The notes below the pieces were generated by a model. It had not been told where the DNA came from and searched no databases. It saw only the letters and a program-made list of their open reading frames with translations. From Paraburkholderia diazotrophica (GTDB lineage Bacteria; Pseudomonadota; Gammaproteobacteria; Burkholderiales; Burkholderiaceae), in assembly GCF_900108945.1 (NCBI RefSeq), contig NZ_FNYE01000032.1, forward strand, positions 1-64,000: a stretch of 64,000 nt of DNA, given 5' to 3'. Positions 7,329-15,323 of this stretch are shown here, piece by piece. Made by a program: the position numbers and the translations under genes. The first letter of the stretch is position 1; every line of letters starts with the position of its first letter.

Positions 7329-7724
7329 ATGAGCATGAGTGATCCTATCGCCGATATGCTGACTCGCATCCGCAATGCGCAGATGGTCGAGAAGGTTTCG
7401 GTGACGATGCCCTCGTCGAAAGTCAAGATTGCAATCGCGCAAGTCCTGAAGGATGAAGGCTATATCGACGATTTCGCAGTGAAGTCCGAAGGTGCGAAGT
7501 CGGAATTGAACATCGCGTTGAAGTACTACGCTGGCCGTCCGGTTATCGAGCGCCTCGAGCGCGTTTCGAAGCCTGGCCTGCGCGTGTACCGCGGCCGTAA
7601 CGAAATCCCGCAGGTCATGAACGGCCTGGGCGTTGCGATCGTGTCGACGCCGAAGGGTGTGATGACCGACCGCAAGGCGCGCGCTACGGGCGTGGGCGGC
7701 GAAGTCATCTGCTACGTCGCTTAA
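7329..7724 (+). CDS. rpsH: 30S ribosomal protein S8
   Basis: The 131-residue protein begins MSMSDPIADMLTRIRNAQ and contains the C-terminal STPKGVMTDRKARATGVGGE motif that binds helix 21 of 16S rRNA. In E. coli S8 is the repressor of the spc operon. A second ATG two codons in (7335) is possible; the first has GGAG 9 bases before it. Order rpsN-rpsH-rplF is standard. Confidence 0.98.
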   Translation: MSMSDPIADMLTRIRNAQMVEKVSVTMPSSKVKIAIAQVLKDEGYIDDFAVKSEGAKSELNIALKYYAGRPVIERLERVSKPGLRVYRGRNEIPQVMNGLGVAIVSTPKGVMTDRKARATGVGGEVICYVA

Positions 7725-7743
7725 AGCCGAAGGGAGAAGAAAC

Positions 7744-8274
7744 ATGTCTCGAGTAGGTAAAAGCCCGATCGCGCTGCAAGGCGCCGAAGTGGCCCTGAGC
7801 GACGAGCGCATTAGCGTCAAGGGCCCGCTGGGCACGATTACGCAAGCTGCGAATCGCCTGGTAAAGGTGGTGAACGACAACGGCACGCTGAAGTTCGAGC
7901 CGGTGGACGAGAGCCGCGAAGCAAATGCAATGTCGGGCACGATGCGCGCGCTGGTCGCGAACATGGTGCAAGGCGTGACCAAGGGTTTCGAGCGCAAGCT
8001 GACGCTGGTTGGCGTCGGTTATCGTGCGCAAGCGCAAGGCGACAAGCTGAACCTGTCGCTGGGTTTCTCGCACCCGGTGGTGCACCAGATGCCGGAAGGC
8101 GTCAAGGCTGAAACCCCGTCGCAAACGGAAATCGTGATCAAGGGGATCGACAAGCAGAAAGTTGGCCAGGTCGCTGCAGAAGTGCGCGGCTATCGTCCGC
8201 CGGAGCCCTACAAGGGCAAGGGCGTGCGCTATGCCAACGAGGTTGTGATCCTCAAAGAAACGAAGAAGAAGTAA
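7744..8274 (+). CDS. rplF: 50S ribosomal protein L6
   Basis: The product of 176 residues begins MSRVGKSPIALQGAEV and has the second-domain signature RPPEPYKGKGVRYANE near the C-terminus. L6 lies close to the sarcin-ricin loop and the factor binding site and is needed for late assembly. The ATG is preceded by AGGGAGAAG. It lies between rpsH and rplR. Confidence 0.98.
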   Translation: MSRVGKSPIALQGAEVALSDERISVKGPLGTITQAANRLVKVVNDNGTLKFEPVDESREANAMSGTMRALVANMVQGVTKGFERKLTLVGVGYRAQAQGDKLNLSLGFSHPVVHQMPEGVKAETPSQTEIVIKGIDKQKVGQVAAEVRGYRPPEPYKGKGVRYANEVVILKETKKK

Positions 8275-8286
8275 GGGTGCGCAATC

Positions 8287-8652
8287 ATGGATAAGACTCA
8301 ATCTCGCCTGCGCCGCGCTCGTCAGACGCGTCTCAAGATCGCTGAGCTGCAAGTCGCGCGTCTGGCCGTGCATCGCACGAACACGCACATCTATGCGCAA
8401 GTGTTCTCGCCGTGCGGCACCAAGGTGCTCGCCAGCGCATCGACGCTAGAAGCCGAAGTGCGTGCGCAGCTCGCCGACAAGTCGGGCAAGGGTGGCAACG
8501 TTGCCGCTGCAACCCTGATCGGCAAGCGCATCGCAGAAAAGGCTAAGGCTGCCGGCATCGAATCCGTCGCCTTTGACCGCTCGGGTTTCCGCTACCACGG
8601 CCGCGTGAAGGCGCTGGCTGATGCGGCGCGCGAAGCCGGGCTCAAGTTCTAA
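8287..8652 (+). CDS. rplR: 50S ribosomal protein L18
   Basis: The 121-residue product shows the L18 features: a basic N-terminus (RLRRARQTRLKI), SPCGTKVLASAS in the middle and the C-terminal FDRSGFRYHGRVKALADAARE. L18 binds 5S rRNA together with L5 and anchors it to the central protuberance. It is followed after 14 bases by rpsE. Confidence 0.98.
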   Translation: MDKTQSRLRRARQTRLKIAELQVARLAVHRTNTHIYAQVFSPCGTKVLASASTLEAEVRAQLADKSGKGGNVAAATLIGKRIAEKAKAAGIESVAFDRSGFRYHGRVKALADAAREAGLKF

Positions 8653-8666
8653 GGAAGGAATTCGTC

Positions 8667-9185
8667 ATGGCAAAGATGCAAGCGAAAGTTCAGGCTGACG
8701 AACGCGACGACGGCCTTCGCGAAAAGATGATTTCGGTCAACCGCGTGACCAAGGTCGTGAAGGGTGGCCGTATTCTCGGCTTCGCCGCACTGACCGTGGT
8801 TGGCGACGGTGATGGTCGCGTCGGCATGGGCAAGGGCAAGGCGAAGGAAGTGCCGGTTGCCGTTCAGAAGGCAATGGAACAAGCCCGCCGCAACATGTTC
8901 AAGGTGCCGCTCAAGAACGGTACGCTGCAACACGAAGTGCACGGCAAGCACGGCGCATCGACGGTTCTCCTCGCTCCGGCGAAGGACGGTACCGGCGTGA
9001 TCGCTGGCGGCCCGATGCGCGCAGTGTTCGACGTGATGGGCGTGCAAAACGTTGTGGCCAAGAGCCACGGTTCGACGAACCCGTACAACCTCGTACGTGC
9101 GACGCTGGACGGCCTGCGCAAGCAGTCGACCCCGGCTGACATCGCGGCGAAGCGTGGTAAGTCCGTCGAAGAAATTCTGGGCTAA
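8667..9185 (+). CDS. rpsE: 30S ribosomal protein S5
   Basis: The 172-residue product has the S5 N-terminal double-stranded RNA-binding domain ([17 protein letters not shown]) and the C-terminal domain ending near [10 protein letters not shown]5 lies at the mRNA entry site and affects decoding accuracy. AAGGAAGGAA precedes the ATG. It lies in the rplR-rpsE-rpmD order of the spc operon. Confidence 0.98.
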
Positions 9186-9195
9186 GGTGGTCACC

Positions 9196-9378
9196 ATGTC
9201 TGAAAAAACTGTCAAGGTTCAGCTCGTCAAGAGCCTGATTGGGACCCGCGAATCGCACCGCGCGACGGTGCGCGGTCTTGGTCTGCGCCGCCTGAACTCG
9301 GTTAGCGAGCTGCAGGACACGCCGGCTGTGCGCGGCATGATCAACAAGGTCTCGTACCTCGTTAAGGTCATCGGCTAA
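9196..9378 (+). CDS. rpmD: 50S ribosomal protein L30
   Basis: The 60-residue product [20 protein letters not shown]... ends with YLVKVIG and is a full-length L30, a small protein on the solvent side of the large subunit. A longer in-frame reading through the end of rpsE has no family support. The ATG at 9196 lies 10 bases after the rpsE stop with AAGGTGG in front. Followed by rplO. Confidence 0.97.
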
Positions 9379-9408
9379 GCGGCCGTTCGGGCACTCAAGG
9401 AGTTGATA

Positions 9409-9843
9409 ATGGAATTGAATAACCTGAAGCCGGCCGAAGGCGCGAAGCACGCAAAGCGTCGCGTTGGTCGCGGCATCGGCTCCGGCCTCGGCAAGACCGC
9501 TGGCCGTGGTCACAAGGGTCAGAAGTCGCGTTCGGGTGGCTTCCACAAGGTCGGCTTCGAAGGCGGTCAGATGCCGCTGCAACGCCGTCTGCCGAAGCGC
9601 GGTTTTACCTCGCTGACGAAGGAATTTGTCGGTGAAGTGCGCCTCGGCGACCTGGAAAAGCTGCCGGTCGACGAAATCGATCTGTTGGCACTGAAGCAAG
9701 CCGGTCTCATTGGCGAGATGATGACGAGCGCCAAGATCATCGCGACGGGCGAGCTGAAGCGCAAGATCGTCGTGAAAGGTCTGTCTGCGACGAAGGGCGC
9801 GCGCGCTGCGATTGAAGCAGCTGGCGGTTCTTTCGCCGAGTAA
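9409..9843 (+). CDS. rplO: 50S ribosomal protein L15
   Basis: The 144-residue product begins MELNNLKPAEGAKHAKRRVG and contains the GRGHKGQKSRSGG loop that penetrates 23S rRNA. L15 is a late-binding assembly protein. An in-frame TTG two codons earlier is ignored because AAGGAG spaced seven bases away fits the ATG at 9409. It is directly followed by secY. Confidence 0.98.
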   Translation: MELNNLKPAEGAKHAKRRVGRGIGSGLGKTAGRGHKGQKSRSGGFHKVGFEGGQMPLQRRLPKRGFTSLTKEFVGEVRLGDLEKLPVDEIDLLALKQAGLIGEMMTSAKIIATGELKRKIVVKGLSATKGARAAIEAAGGSFAE

Positions 9844-9889
9844 CGTGCAAGTCGATTGCCGTCACTAGCATTTGCATCGGAGAAGGTAC

Positions 9890-11236
9890 TTGGCTAACAG
9901 CCCGAGTCTCGCAAAACCCGGTCGAAGCGCGGCGAAGTTTGGCGATCTGCGCCGGCGTGCAGTGTTCCTGCTGCTGGCGCTGGTCGTCTACCGTATTGGC
10001 GCGCACATTCCGGTGCCGGGCATAGACCCGGACCAACTGGCAAAGCTGTTCCAAAGCCAGTCGGGCGGCATCCTTGGCATGTTCAACATGTTCTCGGGTG
10101 GCGCACTTTCGCGGTTCACGATTTTTGCGCTTGGGATCATGCCGTATATCTCGGCGTCGATCATCATGCAGTTGCTGGCGATCGTCTCGCCGCAACTCGA
10201 AGCGCTGAAGAAGGAAGGGCAGGCAGGACAACGGAAGATCACGCAGTACACGCGTGTCTTCACGGTGGTTCTGGCGACGTTCCAGGCTTTCGGCATCGCT
10301 GTCGCGCTGGAGAATCAGCCGGCGCTGGTGATCGATCCTGGCATGGTCTTCCGGCTGACGACGGTTGTGACGCTCGTGACCGGCACGATGTTCCTGATGT
10401 GGCTCGGTGAGCAAATCACGGAACGTGGTCTGGGCAACGGCATTTCGATCATTATTTTCGGCGGCATCGCGGCGGGTTTCCCGAATGCGATCGGTGGTCT
10501 CTTTGAACTGGTTCGTACCGGCTCGATGAGCATCATCTCGGCGATTATCGTGGTCGCGCTGATTGCAGCTGTGACGTATCTGGTGGTGTTCATCGAACGC
10601 GGCCAGCGCAAGATTCTTGTGAACTACGCGAAGCGGCAAGTCGGCAACAAGATTTACGGCGGACAGTCGTCGCATCTGCCGTTGAAGTTGAACATGTCGG
10701 GCGTGATTCCGCCGATCTTTGCGTCGTCGATCATCCTGTTCCCGGCAACCATCCTGAACTGGTTCAGTTCCGGATCGCGGACCGGCTGGTTCGCGGACAC
10801 GCTGCACAATGTGGCCGAAGCGATCAAGCCCGGTCAGCCGGTGTACGTGTTGCTGTACGCGTTGGCGATCGTGTTCTTCTGCTTCTTCTACACCGCACTG
10901 GTGTTCAACAGCAGGGAGACGGCCGACAACCTGAAAAAGAGTGGTGCATTCGTCCCGGGCATTCGTCCGGGAGACCAGACGGCGCGCTATATCGACCGCA
11001 TCCTGACGCGTCTGACGTTGGCCGGTGCGATCTACATCGTGTTCGTTTGCTTGCTGCCCGAGTTTCTGGTGCTGCGCTGGAATGTGCCGTTTTATTTTGG
11101 TGGAACGTCGCTGCTGATCATTGTCGTCGTCACAATGGACTTCATGGCGCAGGTGCAGTCGTACGTTATGTCGCAACAGTATGAATCGCTGCTGAAGAAA
11201 GCCAATTTCAAAGGCGGCGGCGTCCCGATGCGTTGA
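9890..11236 (+). CDS. secY: Preprotein translocase channel subunit SecY
   Basis: The 448-residue product is the SecYEG channel protein of the inner membrane, with ten hydrophobic segments. The plug and TM2 region (GGILGMFNMFSGGAL) and the cytoplasmic loop with AKRQVGNKIYGGQSSHLPLK are recognisable. It passes unfolded proteins across or into the membrane with SecA or the ribosome. The start is a TTG preceded by GGAGAAGG; it yields (M)ANSPSLAKPGRSAAKFGDLR, the usual start in this group. Its place after rplO is the standard spc order. Confidence 0.96.
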   Translation: MANSPSLAKPGRSAAKFGDLRRRAVFLLLALVVYRIGAHIPVPGIDPDQLAKLFQSQSGGILGMFNMFSGGALSRFTIFALGIMPYISASIIMQLLAIVSPQLEALKKEGQAGQRKITQYTRVFTVVLATFQAFGIAVALENQPALVIDPGMVFRLTTVVTLVTGTMFLMWLGEQITERGLGNGISIIIFGGIAAGFPNAIGGLFELVRTGSMSIISAIIVVALIAAVTYLVVFIERGQRKILVNYAKRQVGNKIYGGQSSHLPLKLNMSGVIPPIFASSIILFPATILNWFSSGSRTGWFADTLHNVAEAIKPGQPVYVLLYALAIVFFCFFYTALVFNSRETADNLKKSGAFVPGIRPGDQTARYIDRILTRLTLAGAIYIVFVCLLPEFLVLRWNVPFYFGGTSLLIIVVVTMDFMAQVQSYVMSQQYESLLKKANFKGGGVPMR

Positions 11237-11244
11237 AAGGACTT

Positions 11245-11463
11245 ATGGCCAAAGACGATGTAATCCAGATGCAGGGTGAAGTAATCGAAAACCTGCCAAA
11301 CGCCACCTTCAGGGTGAAGCTGGAGAACGGCCATGTCGTATTGGGACACATATCCGGCAAGATGCGGATGCACTACATCCGCATTCTGCCGGGCGACAAG
11401 GTGACGGTTGAATTGACGCCTTACGATCTGTCGCGTGCGCGGATCGTGTTCCGGGCGAAGTGA
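11245..11463 (+). CDS. infA: Translation initiation factor IF-1
   Basis: The product of 72 residues, MAKDDVIQMQGEVIENLPNA..., is a standard IF-1 with an S1-type OB fold. It binds the A-site of the 30S subunit during initiation. The ATG at 11245 lies eight bases after the secY stop with AAAGGA in front; four further in-frame codons upstream are not needed. infA between secY and rpmJ is typical of betaproteobacteria and Gram-positives, unlike E. coli. Confidence 0.98.
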   Translation: MAKDDVIQMQGEVIENLPNATFRVKLENGHVVLGHISGKMRMHYIRILPGDKVTVELTPYDLSRARIVFRAK

Positions 11464-11483
11464 TTTGAAAAAAGGGTAATATC

Positions 11484-11600
11484 ATGAAAGTGATGGCATC
11501 GGTTAAGCGCATTTGCCGCAATTGCAAGATCATCAAGCGCAAGGGCGTCGTTCGCGTGATTTGCAGCTCTGATCCGCGCCACAAGCAGCGTCAAGGCTGA
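11484..11600 (+). CDS. rpmJ: 50S ribosomal protein L36
   Basis: This 38-codon gene translates to a product starting [20 protein letters not shown] and ending [11 protein letters not shown]. It keeps three cysteines and one histidine (C11, C14, C27, H33) of the zinc-ribbon form of L36. L36 lies near the base of the L7/L12 stalk. The ATG follows AAAAAGGG by about eight bases. It is the standard last gene of spc before rpsM. Confidence 0.96.
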
Positions 11601-11641
11601 ACGCCGCGCTTTTGTTTGCGCTTTTTGTTTGAGGAAAAACA

Positions 11642-12007
11642 ATGGCTCGTATCGCAGGGGTTAACATCCCGAACCACCAGCATACCGAAATCGGCCTGAC
11701 GGCAATTTACGGTATCGGTCGCACGCGCTCGCGCAACATTTGCGTTGCTGCTGGTGTGGAATTTTCGAAGAAGGTTAAGGACCTGACCGACGCAGACCTC
11801 GAAAAGCTGCGTGAAGAAGTCGGCAAGTTCATCGTTGAAGGCGATCTGCGCCGTGAAACGACGATGAACATCAAGCGCCTGATGGACCTCGGTTGCTACC
11901 GCGGCGTGCGCCATCGTAAGGGCCTGCCGCTGCGTGGCCAGCGTACGCGTACAAATGCACGTACGCGCAAGGGTCCGCGTCGTGCAGCGCAAGCGCTGAA
12001 GAAGTAA
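11642..12007 (+). CDS. rpsM: 30S ribosomal protein S13
   Basis: The 121-residue product begins MARIAGVNIPNHQHTEIGLT and ends in a basic tail with GQRTRTNARTRKGPRR. S13 lies in the 30S head and forms intersubunit bridges with L5 and L31. GAGG lies eight bases before the ATG. It begins the alpha part of the cluster; no separate strong promoter is seen in the 41 bases before it. Confidence 0.98.
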   Translation: MARIAGVNIPNHQHTEIGLTAIYGIGRTRSRNICVAAGVEFSKKVKDLTDADLEKLREEVGKFIVEGDLRRETTMNIKRLMDLGCYRGVRHRKGLPLRGQRTRTNARTRKGPRRAAQALKK

Positions 12008-12035
12008 GCGAGACTGACAGTTACAGGAAAACGTA

Positions 12036-12440
12036 ATGGCTAAGGCTTCGAACAACTCCGCGGCGCAACGCGTTCGCAAGAAGGTCAAGAAGAACGTCGC
12101 CGAGGGCGTGGTTCACGTTCACGCGTCGTTCAACAACACCATCATCACGATCACCGACCGTCAAGGCAATGCGTTGGCTTGGGCAACGTCGGGCGGTCAG
12201 GGCTTCAAGGGTTCGCGCAAGTCGACCCCGTTTGCAGCTCAGGTTGCCGCTGAGTCGGCTGGCCGCGTGGCGATGGAATACGGCGTGAAGAACCTCGAAG
12301 TGCGGATCAAGGGCCCCGGCCCTGGCCGTGAGTCCGCGGTGCGCGCGCTGCATGGTCTTGGCATCAAGATCACCGCGATCTCCGACGTGACGCCGGTCCC
12401 GCACAACGGCTGCCGTCCGCCGAAGCGTCGTCGTATCTAA
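12036..12440 (+). CDS. rpsK: 30S ribosomal protein S11
   Basis: The 134-residue product has GVVHVHASFNNTIITITDRQ and the C-terminal VTPVPHNGCRPPKRRRI signature of S11. S11 lies in the platform and helps shape the mRNA exit channel. The N-terminal extension MAKASNNSAAQRVRKKV is normal for this group. It is followed by a 146-nt gap with hairpins before rpsD. Confidence 0.98.
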   Translation: MAKASNNSAAQRVRKKVKKNVAEGVVHVHASFNNTIITITDRQGNALAWATSGGQGFKGSRKSTPFAAQVAAESAGRVAMEYGVKNLEVRIKGPGPGRESAVRALHGLGIKITAISDVTPVPHNGCRPPKRRRI

Positions 12441-12458
12441 GACGCTTGCTTCGCTTGC

Positions 12459-12487
12459 GCCTGTTGCCGCTAAAGGCGGTAGCAGGC
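12459..12487 (+). other. Hairpin in the rpsK-rpsD gap
   Basis: GCCTGTTGCCGC pairs with GGCGGTAGCAGGC around a short TAAA loop, with two G-U wobbles. A second small stem, CGTGAA/TTCACG, lies at 12544-12561, 25 bases before rpsD. Neither has a uridine run, so they are candidate RNA processing or S4-regulation structures; this is inference. Confidence 0.45.
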
Positions 12488-12586
12488 TGCTTGCGTTATT
12501 GAATTGACTAAGCCCACCGTTCGACCCAAAGGGTTCGGACTAGCGTGAATGAATGTTCACGTGATTAATCATAGAAGGAATGCAAA

Positions 12587-13210
12587 GTGGCACGCTATAT
12601 CGGCCCTAAAGCCAAGCTGTCTCGCCGTGAAGGCACTGATCTCTTCCTGAAGAGCGCCCGTCGTTCGCTCGCTGACAAGTGCAAGCTTGACAGCAAGCCG
12701 GGTCAACATGGCCGCACCTCGGGCGCACGTACGTCCGACTACGGCACGCAGTTGCGGGAAAAGCAAAAAGTGAAGCGCATCTACGGCGTGCTCGAGCGCC
12801 AGTTCCGCCGTTATTTCGCTGAAGCCGACCGCCGCAAGGGCAACACGGGTGAAAACCTGCTGAAACTGCTCGAGTCGCGTCTGGACAACGTCGTATATCG
12901 CATGGGCTTCGGCTCGACGCGCGCAGAAGCGCGTCAGCTCGTGAGCCACAAGGCAATCACGGTGAACGGCGTCGTCGCGAACATCCCGTCGCTGCAAGTG
13001 AAGGCTGGCGACGTGATCTCCGTGCGCGAACAGGCCAAGAAGCAGGCTCGTATTCTCGAAGCGCTGTCGCTCGCCGAACAGGGTGGCCTGCCGAGCTGGG
13101 TTGCTGTCGATTCGAAGAAGTTCGAAGGTACGTTCAAGCAAATGCCGGAACGCAGCGATATCGCTGGCGACATCAACGAAAGCCTGATCGTCGAATTGTA
13201 TTCGCGGTAA
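12587..13210 (+). CDS. rpsD: 30S ribosomal protein S4
   Basis: The 207-residue product is full-length S4 with the S4 RNA-binding domain in the middle (SRLDNVVYRMGFGSTRAEARQ region). S4 starts 16S rRNA assembly and, in E. coli, represses the alpha operon. The start is GTG at 12587 preceded by AGAAGGAA, giving (M)ARYIGPKAKLSRREGT. It lies between rpsK and rpoA in alpha order. Confidence 0.97.
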   Translation: MARYIGPKAKLSRREGTDLFLKSARRSLADKCKLDSKPGQHGRTSGARTSDYGTQLREKQKVKRIYGVLERQFRRYFAEADRRKGNTGENLLKLLESRLDNVVYRMGFGSTRAEARQLVSHKAITVNGVVANIPSLQVKAGDVISVREQAKKQARILEALSLAEQGGLPSWVAVDSKKFEGTFKQMPERSDIAGDINESLIVELYSR

Positions 13211-13221
13211 TCGGATTAACG

Positions 13222-13275
13222 GCCGAGGTTCCCGGATTGCGTTAGGCAAGGGGGCGCCTCGGCTGTTTATTTTCA
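13222..13275 (+). terminator. Weak terminator or attenuator between rpsD and rpoA
   Basis: GCCGAGG (13222-13228) pairs with CCTCGGC (13257-13263) over a 28-nt loop and is followed by TGTTTATTTT. The long loop makes it a poor terminator; partial attenuation is possible. Confidence 0.3.
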
Positions 13276-13334
13276 GGTTGTTACCGGTCAGCCTTATCGG
13301 TGTAACGAGCCGAGGGTATTGAAAAGGAAAACCT

Positions 13335-14312
13335 ATGCAAACCAGTTTGTTGAAGCCCAAGATTATCGCAGTTGAATCGCTTGGCGAAAGCCACGCGAAA
13401 GTGGTCATGGAGCCGTTTGAACGCGGTTATGGCCACACCTTGGGTAACGCGCTTCGGCGCGTGTTGCTGTCGTCGATGGTTGGCTACGCGCCGACGGAAG
13501 TGACGATTGCAGGCGTCGTGCATGAATACTCGACGCTCGACGGTGTGCAAGAGGACGTGGTCAACCTGTTGTTGAACCTGAAGGGCGTGGTGTTCAAGCT
13601 GCATAACCGTGACGAAGTGACGGTTACGCTGCGCAAGGAAGGCGAAGGCGTTGTTACCGCTGGCGACATCGAACTCGCCCACGACTGCGAAGTGATGAAC
13701 CCGGATCACGTGATCGCGCACCTGTCGAAGGGCGGCAAGCTCGACGTGCAGATCAAGGTTGAAAAGGGCCGTGGCTATGTGCCGGGCAATGTGCGCCGCT
13801 ACGGCGAAGAATCGGCCAAGATTATTGGCCGCATCGTGCTGGACGCGTCGTTCTCGCCGGTTCGCCGCGTGAGCTATGCCGTGGAAAGCGCGCGTGTCGA
13901 ACAGCGTACCGACCTCGACAAGCTCGTGATGAACATCGAAACCAACGGCGTGATTTCGCCGGAAGAAGCGATCCGTCAATCGGCGCGTATTCTGGTCGAT
14001 CAGCTGTCGGTGTTCGCAGCACTGGAAGGCACGGAAGCCGCGGCAGAAGCACCGTCGCGCGCACCGCAGATCGATCCGATCCTGCTGCGCCCGGTCGATG
14101 ATCTCGAACTGACGGTTCGTTCGGCGAACTGCCTGAAGGCCGAGAACATCTACTACATCGGCGACCTGATCCAGCGCACGGAAAACGAACTGCTGAAGAC
14201 GCCGAATCTGGGCCGCAAGTCGCTGAACGAGATCAAGGAAGTGCTCGCTTCGCGCGGTCTGACGCTCGGCATGAAGCTCGAAAACTGGCCGCCGGCTGGT
14301 CTCGACAAGTAA
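13335..14312 (+). CDS. rpoA: RNA polymerase subunit alpha
   Basis: The 325-residue product has the N-terminal assembly domain (ERGYGHTLGNALRRVLLSS) and, from about residue 250, the C-terminal domain (RSANCLKAENIYYIGDL, then GRKSLNEIKEVL) that contacts UP elements and activators. Two copies nucleate RNA polymerase assembly. AAAAGGAAAACCT precedes the ATG. It lies between rpsD and rplQ as in other proteobacteria. Confidence 0.98.
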   Translation: MQTSLLKPKIIAVESLGESHAKVVMEPFERGYGHTLGNALRRVLLSSMVGYAPTEVTIAGVVHEYSTLDGVQEDVVNLLLNLKGVVFKLHNRDEVTVTLRKEGEGVVTAGDIELAHDCEVMNPDHVIAHLSKGGKLDVQIKVEKGRGYVPGNVRRYGEESAKIIGRIVLDASFSPVRRVSYAVESARVEQRTDLDKLVMNIETNGVISPEEAIRQSARILVDQLSVFAALEGTEAAAEAPSRAPQIDPILLRPVDDLELTVRSANCLKAENIYYIGDLIQRTENELLKTPNLGRKSLNEIKEVLASRGLTLGMKLENWPPAGLDK

Positions 14313-14327
14313 TCACGTAGCATCAAC

Positions 14328-14364
14328 TGGCCAGGACGCGGATTTTCCTTTAAAATCCGCGTCT
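14328..14364 (+). promoter_or_regulatory. Putative rplQ promoter inside an inverted repeat
   Basis: TGGCCA (14328-14333) and TAAAAT (14351-14356) are spaced 17 nt. A perfect 12-bp repeat GACGCGGATTTT (14335-14346) with AAAATCCGCGTC (14352-14363) spans the spacer and -10. The tail CTTGCCTTTT could serve as a terminator for rpoA read-through. It has the same design as 585-624 and 5515-5551 but a weaker -35. Confidence 0.45.
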
Positions 14365-14444
14365 TGCCTTTTCACTACCGGCCCGTGCTTTCTGCTGAAA
14401 GCGATAGAAGAGCTGGACCAAAACTTTGAATCAAGGATACTGAA

Positions 14445-14840
14445 ATGCGTCACCGTCATGGTCTGCGGAAACTGAACCGCACGAGCAGCCACCGTCTGGC
14501 AATGCTCCGTAACATGTCCAACTCGCTGATCGAGCACGAAGTCATCAAGACGACGCTGCCGAAGGCGAAGGAACTCCGCAAGGTCGTCGAGCCGCTGATC
14601 ACGCTCGGCAAGAAGCCGTCGCTGGCAAACCGTCGTCTGGCGTTCAACCGCCTGCGCGATCGTGACTCGGTCACGAAGCTGTTCGACGTGCTGGGCCCGC
14701 GCTTCGCGAACCGTCCGGGTGGCTACCTGCGCATCCTGAAGTTCGGTTTCCGCGTCGGCGACAACGCACCGATGGCACTGGTCGAACTGCTGGACCGTCC
14801 GGAAGTCGAGGAAGTCGAGAACGTTGCAGAAGCTGAATAA
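14445..14840 (+). CDS. rplQ: 50S ribosomal protein L17
   Basis: The product of 131 residues begins MRHRHGLRKLNRTSSHRLAM, the invariant L17 start, and continues through RDRDSVTKLFDVLGPRF. L17 lies near the peptide exit. It is the last gene of the alpha operon and is followed 18 bases later by an intrinsic terminator. A gap of 132 nt with a hairpin-promoter separates it from rpoA. Confidence 0.98.
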   Translation: MRHRHGLRKLNRTSSHRLAMLRNMSNSLIEHEVIKTTLPKAKELRKVVEPLITLGKKPSLANRRLAFNRLRDRDSVTKLFDVLGPRFANRPGGYLRILKFGFRVGDNAPMALVELLDRPEVEEVENVAEAE

Positions 14841-14856
14841 GCGTTCTGACAACCGC

Positions 14857-14887
14857 TAAAAAGCCAGGCGAAAGTCTGGCTTTTTTG
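14857..14887 (+). terminator. Terminator of the alpha operon
   Basis: AAAAGCCAG pairs with CTGGCTTTT around GCGAAAGT and is followed by a six-T run. It closes the ribosomal protein cluster. Confidence 0.9.
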
Positions 14888-14990
14888 TTTTCCGGCCGTG
14901 CGAACGGCCTATGCCATCTGGCCGTCAGCGACGTCTCGGGACAAGGTGATACGATAGCGTCACCCTGTTTCGAAAGCGCTGGAGCGGTCG

Positions 14991-15323
14991 GTGGACATGA
15001 ATGTGGGTTTGATCTTGACGACCGTGCCGGACCTCGCTACGGCGCAAAAACTGGCTCAGGATGCACTTTCTGCCCGTCTTGCCGCTTGTGTGACGCAACT
15101 CGGCAGCGTCCAGTCGAGTTATCACTGGCAGGGCAAGATCGAATCGGCGGATGAGATCCAGTTGCTGTTCAAGACGAGCGTCGCCCGGGCGTTCGAACTC
15201 GAACAGTATATTCAGGCTCGGCATCCGTACGAGACGCCCGAAATCCTCTCGTGGCAGGTCACGGCGTCGGCCGCGTACGGCCAATGGGTGAACACCGAAA
15301 CGCAACGCCCGATCCATGTTTAA
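14991..15323 (+). CDS. cutA: Divalent cation tolerance protein CutA
   Basis: The 110-residue product fits CutA1, a small trimeric cytoplasmic protein linked to copper tolerance. It shows SSYHWQGKI and the HPYETPEI motif typical of the family. GTG at 14991 is six bases after GGAG and gives MDMNVGLIL; the ATG at 14997 is a possible alternative. The end overlaps the start of dsbD by eight bases, the same cutA-dsbD arrangement as in E. coli. Confidence 0.93.
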   Translation: MDMNVGLILTTVPDLATAQKLAQDALSARLAACVTQLGSVQSSYHWQGKIESADEIQLLFKTSVARAFELEQYIQARHPYETPEILSWQVTASAAYGQWVNTETQRPIHV

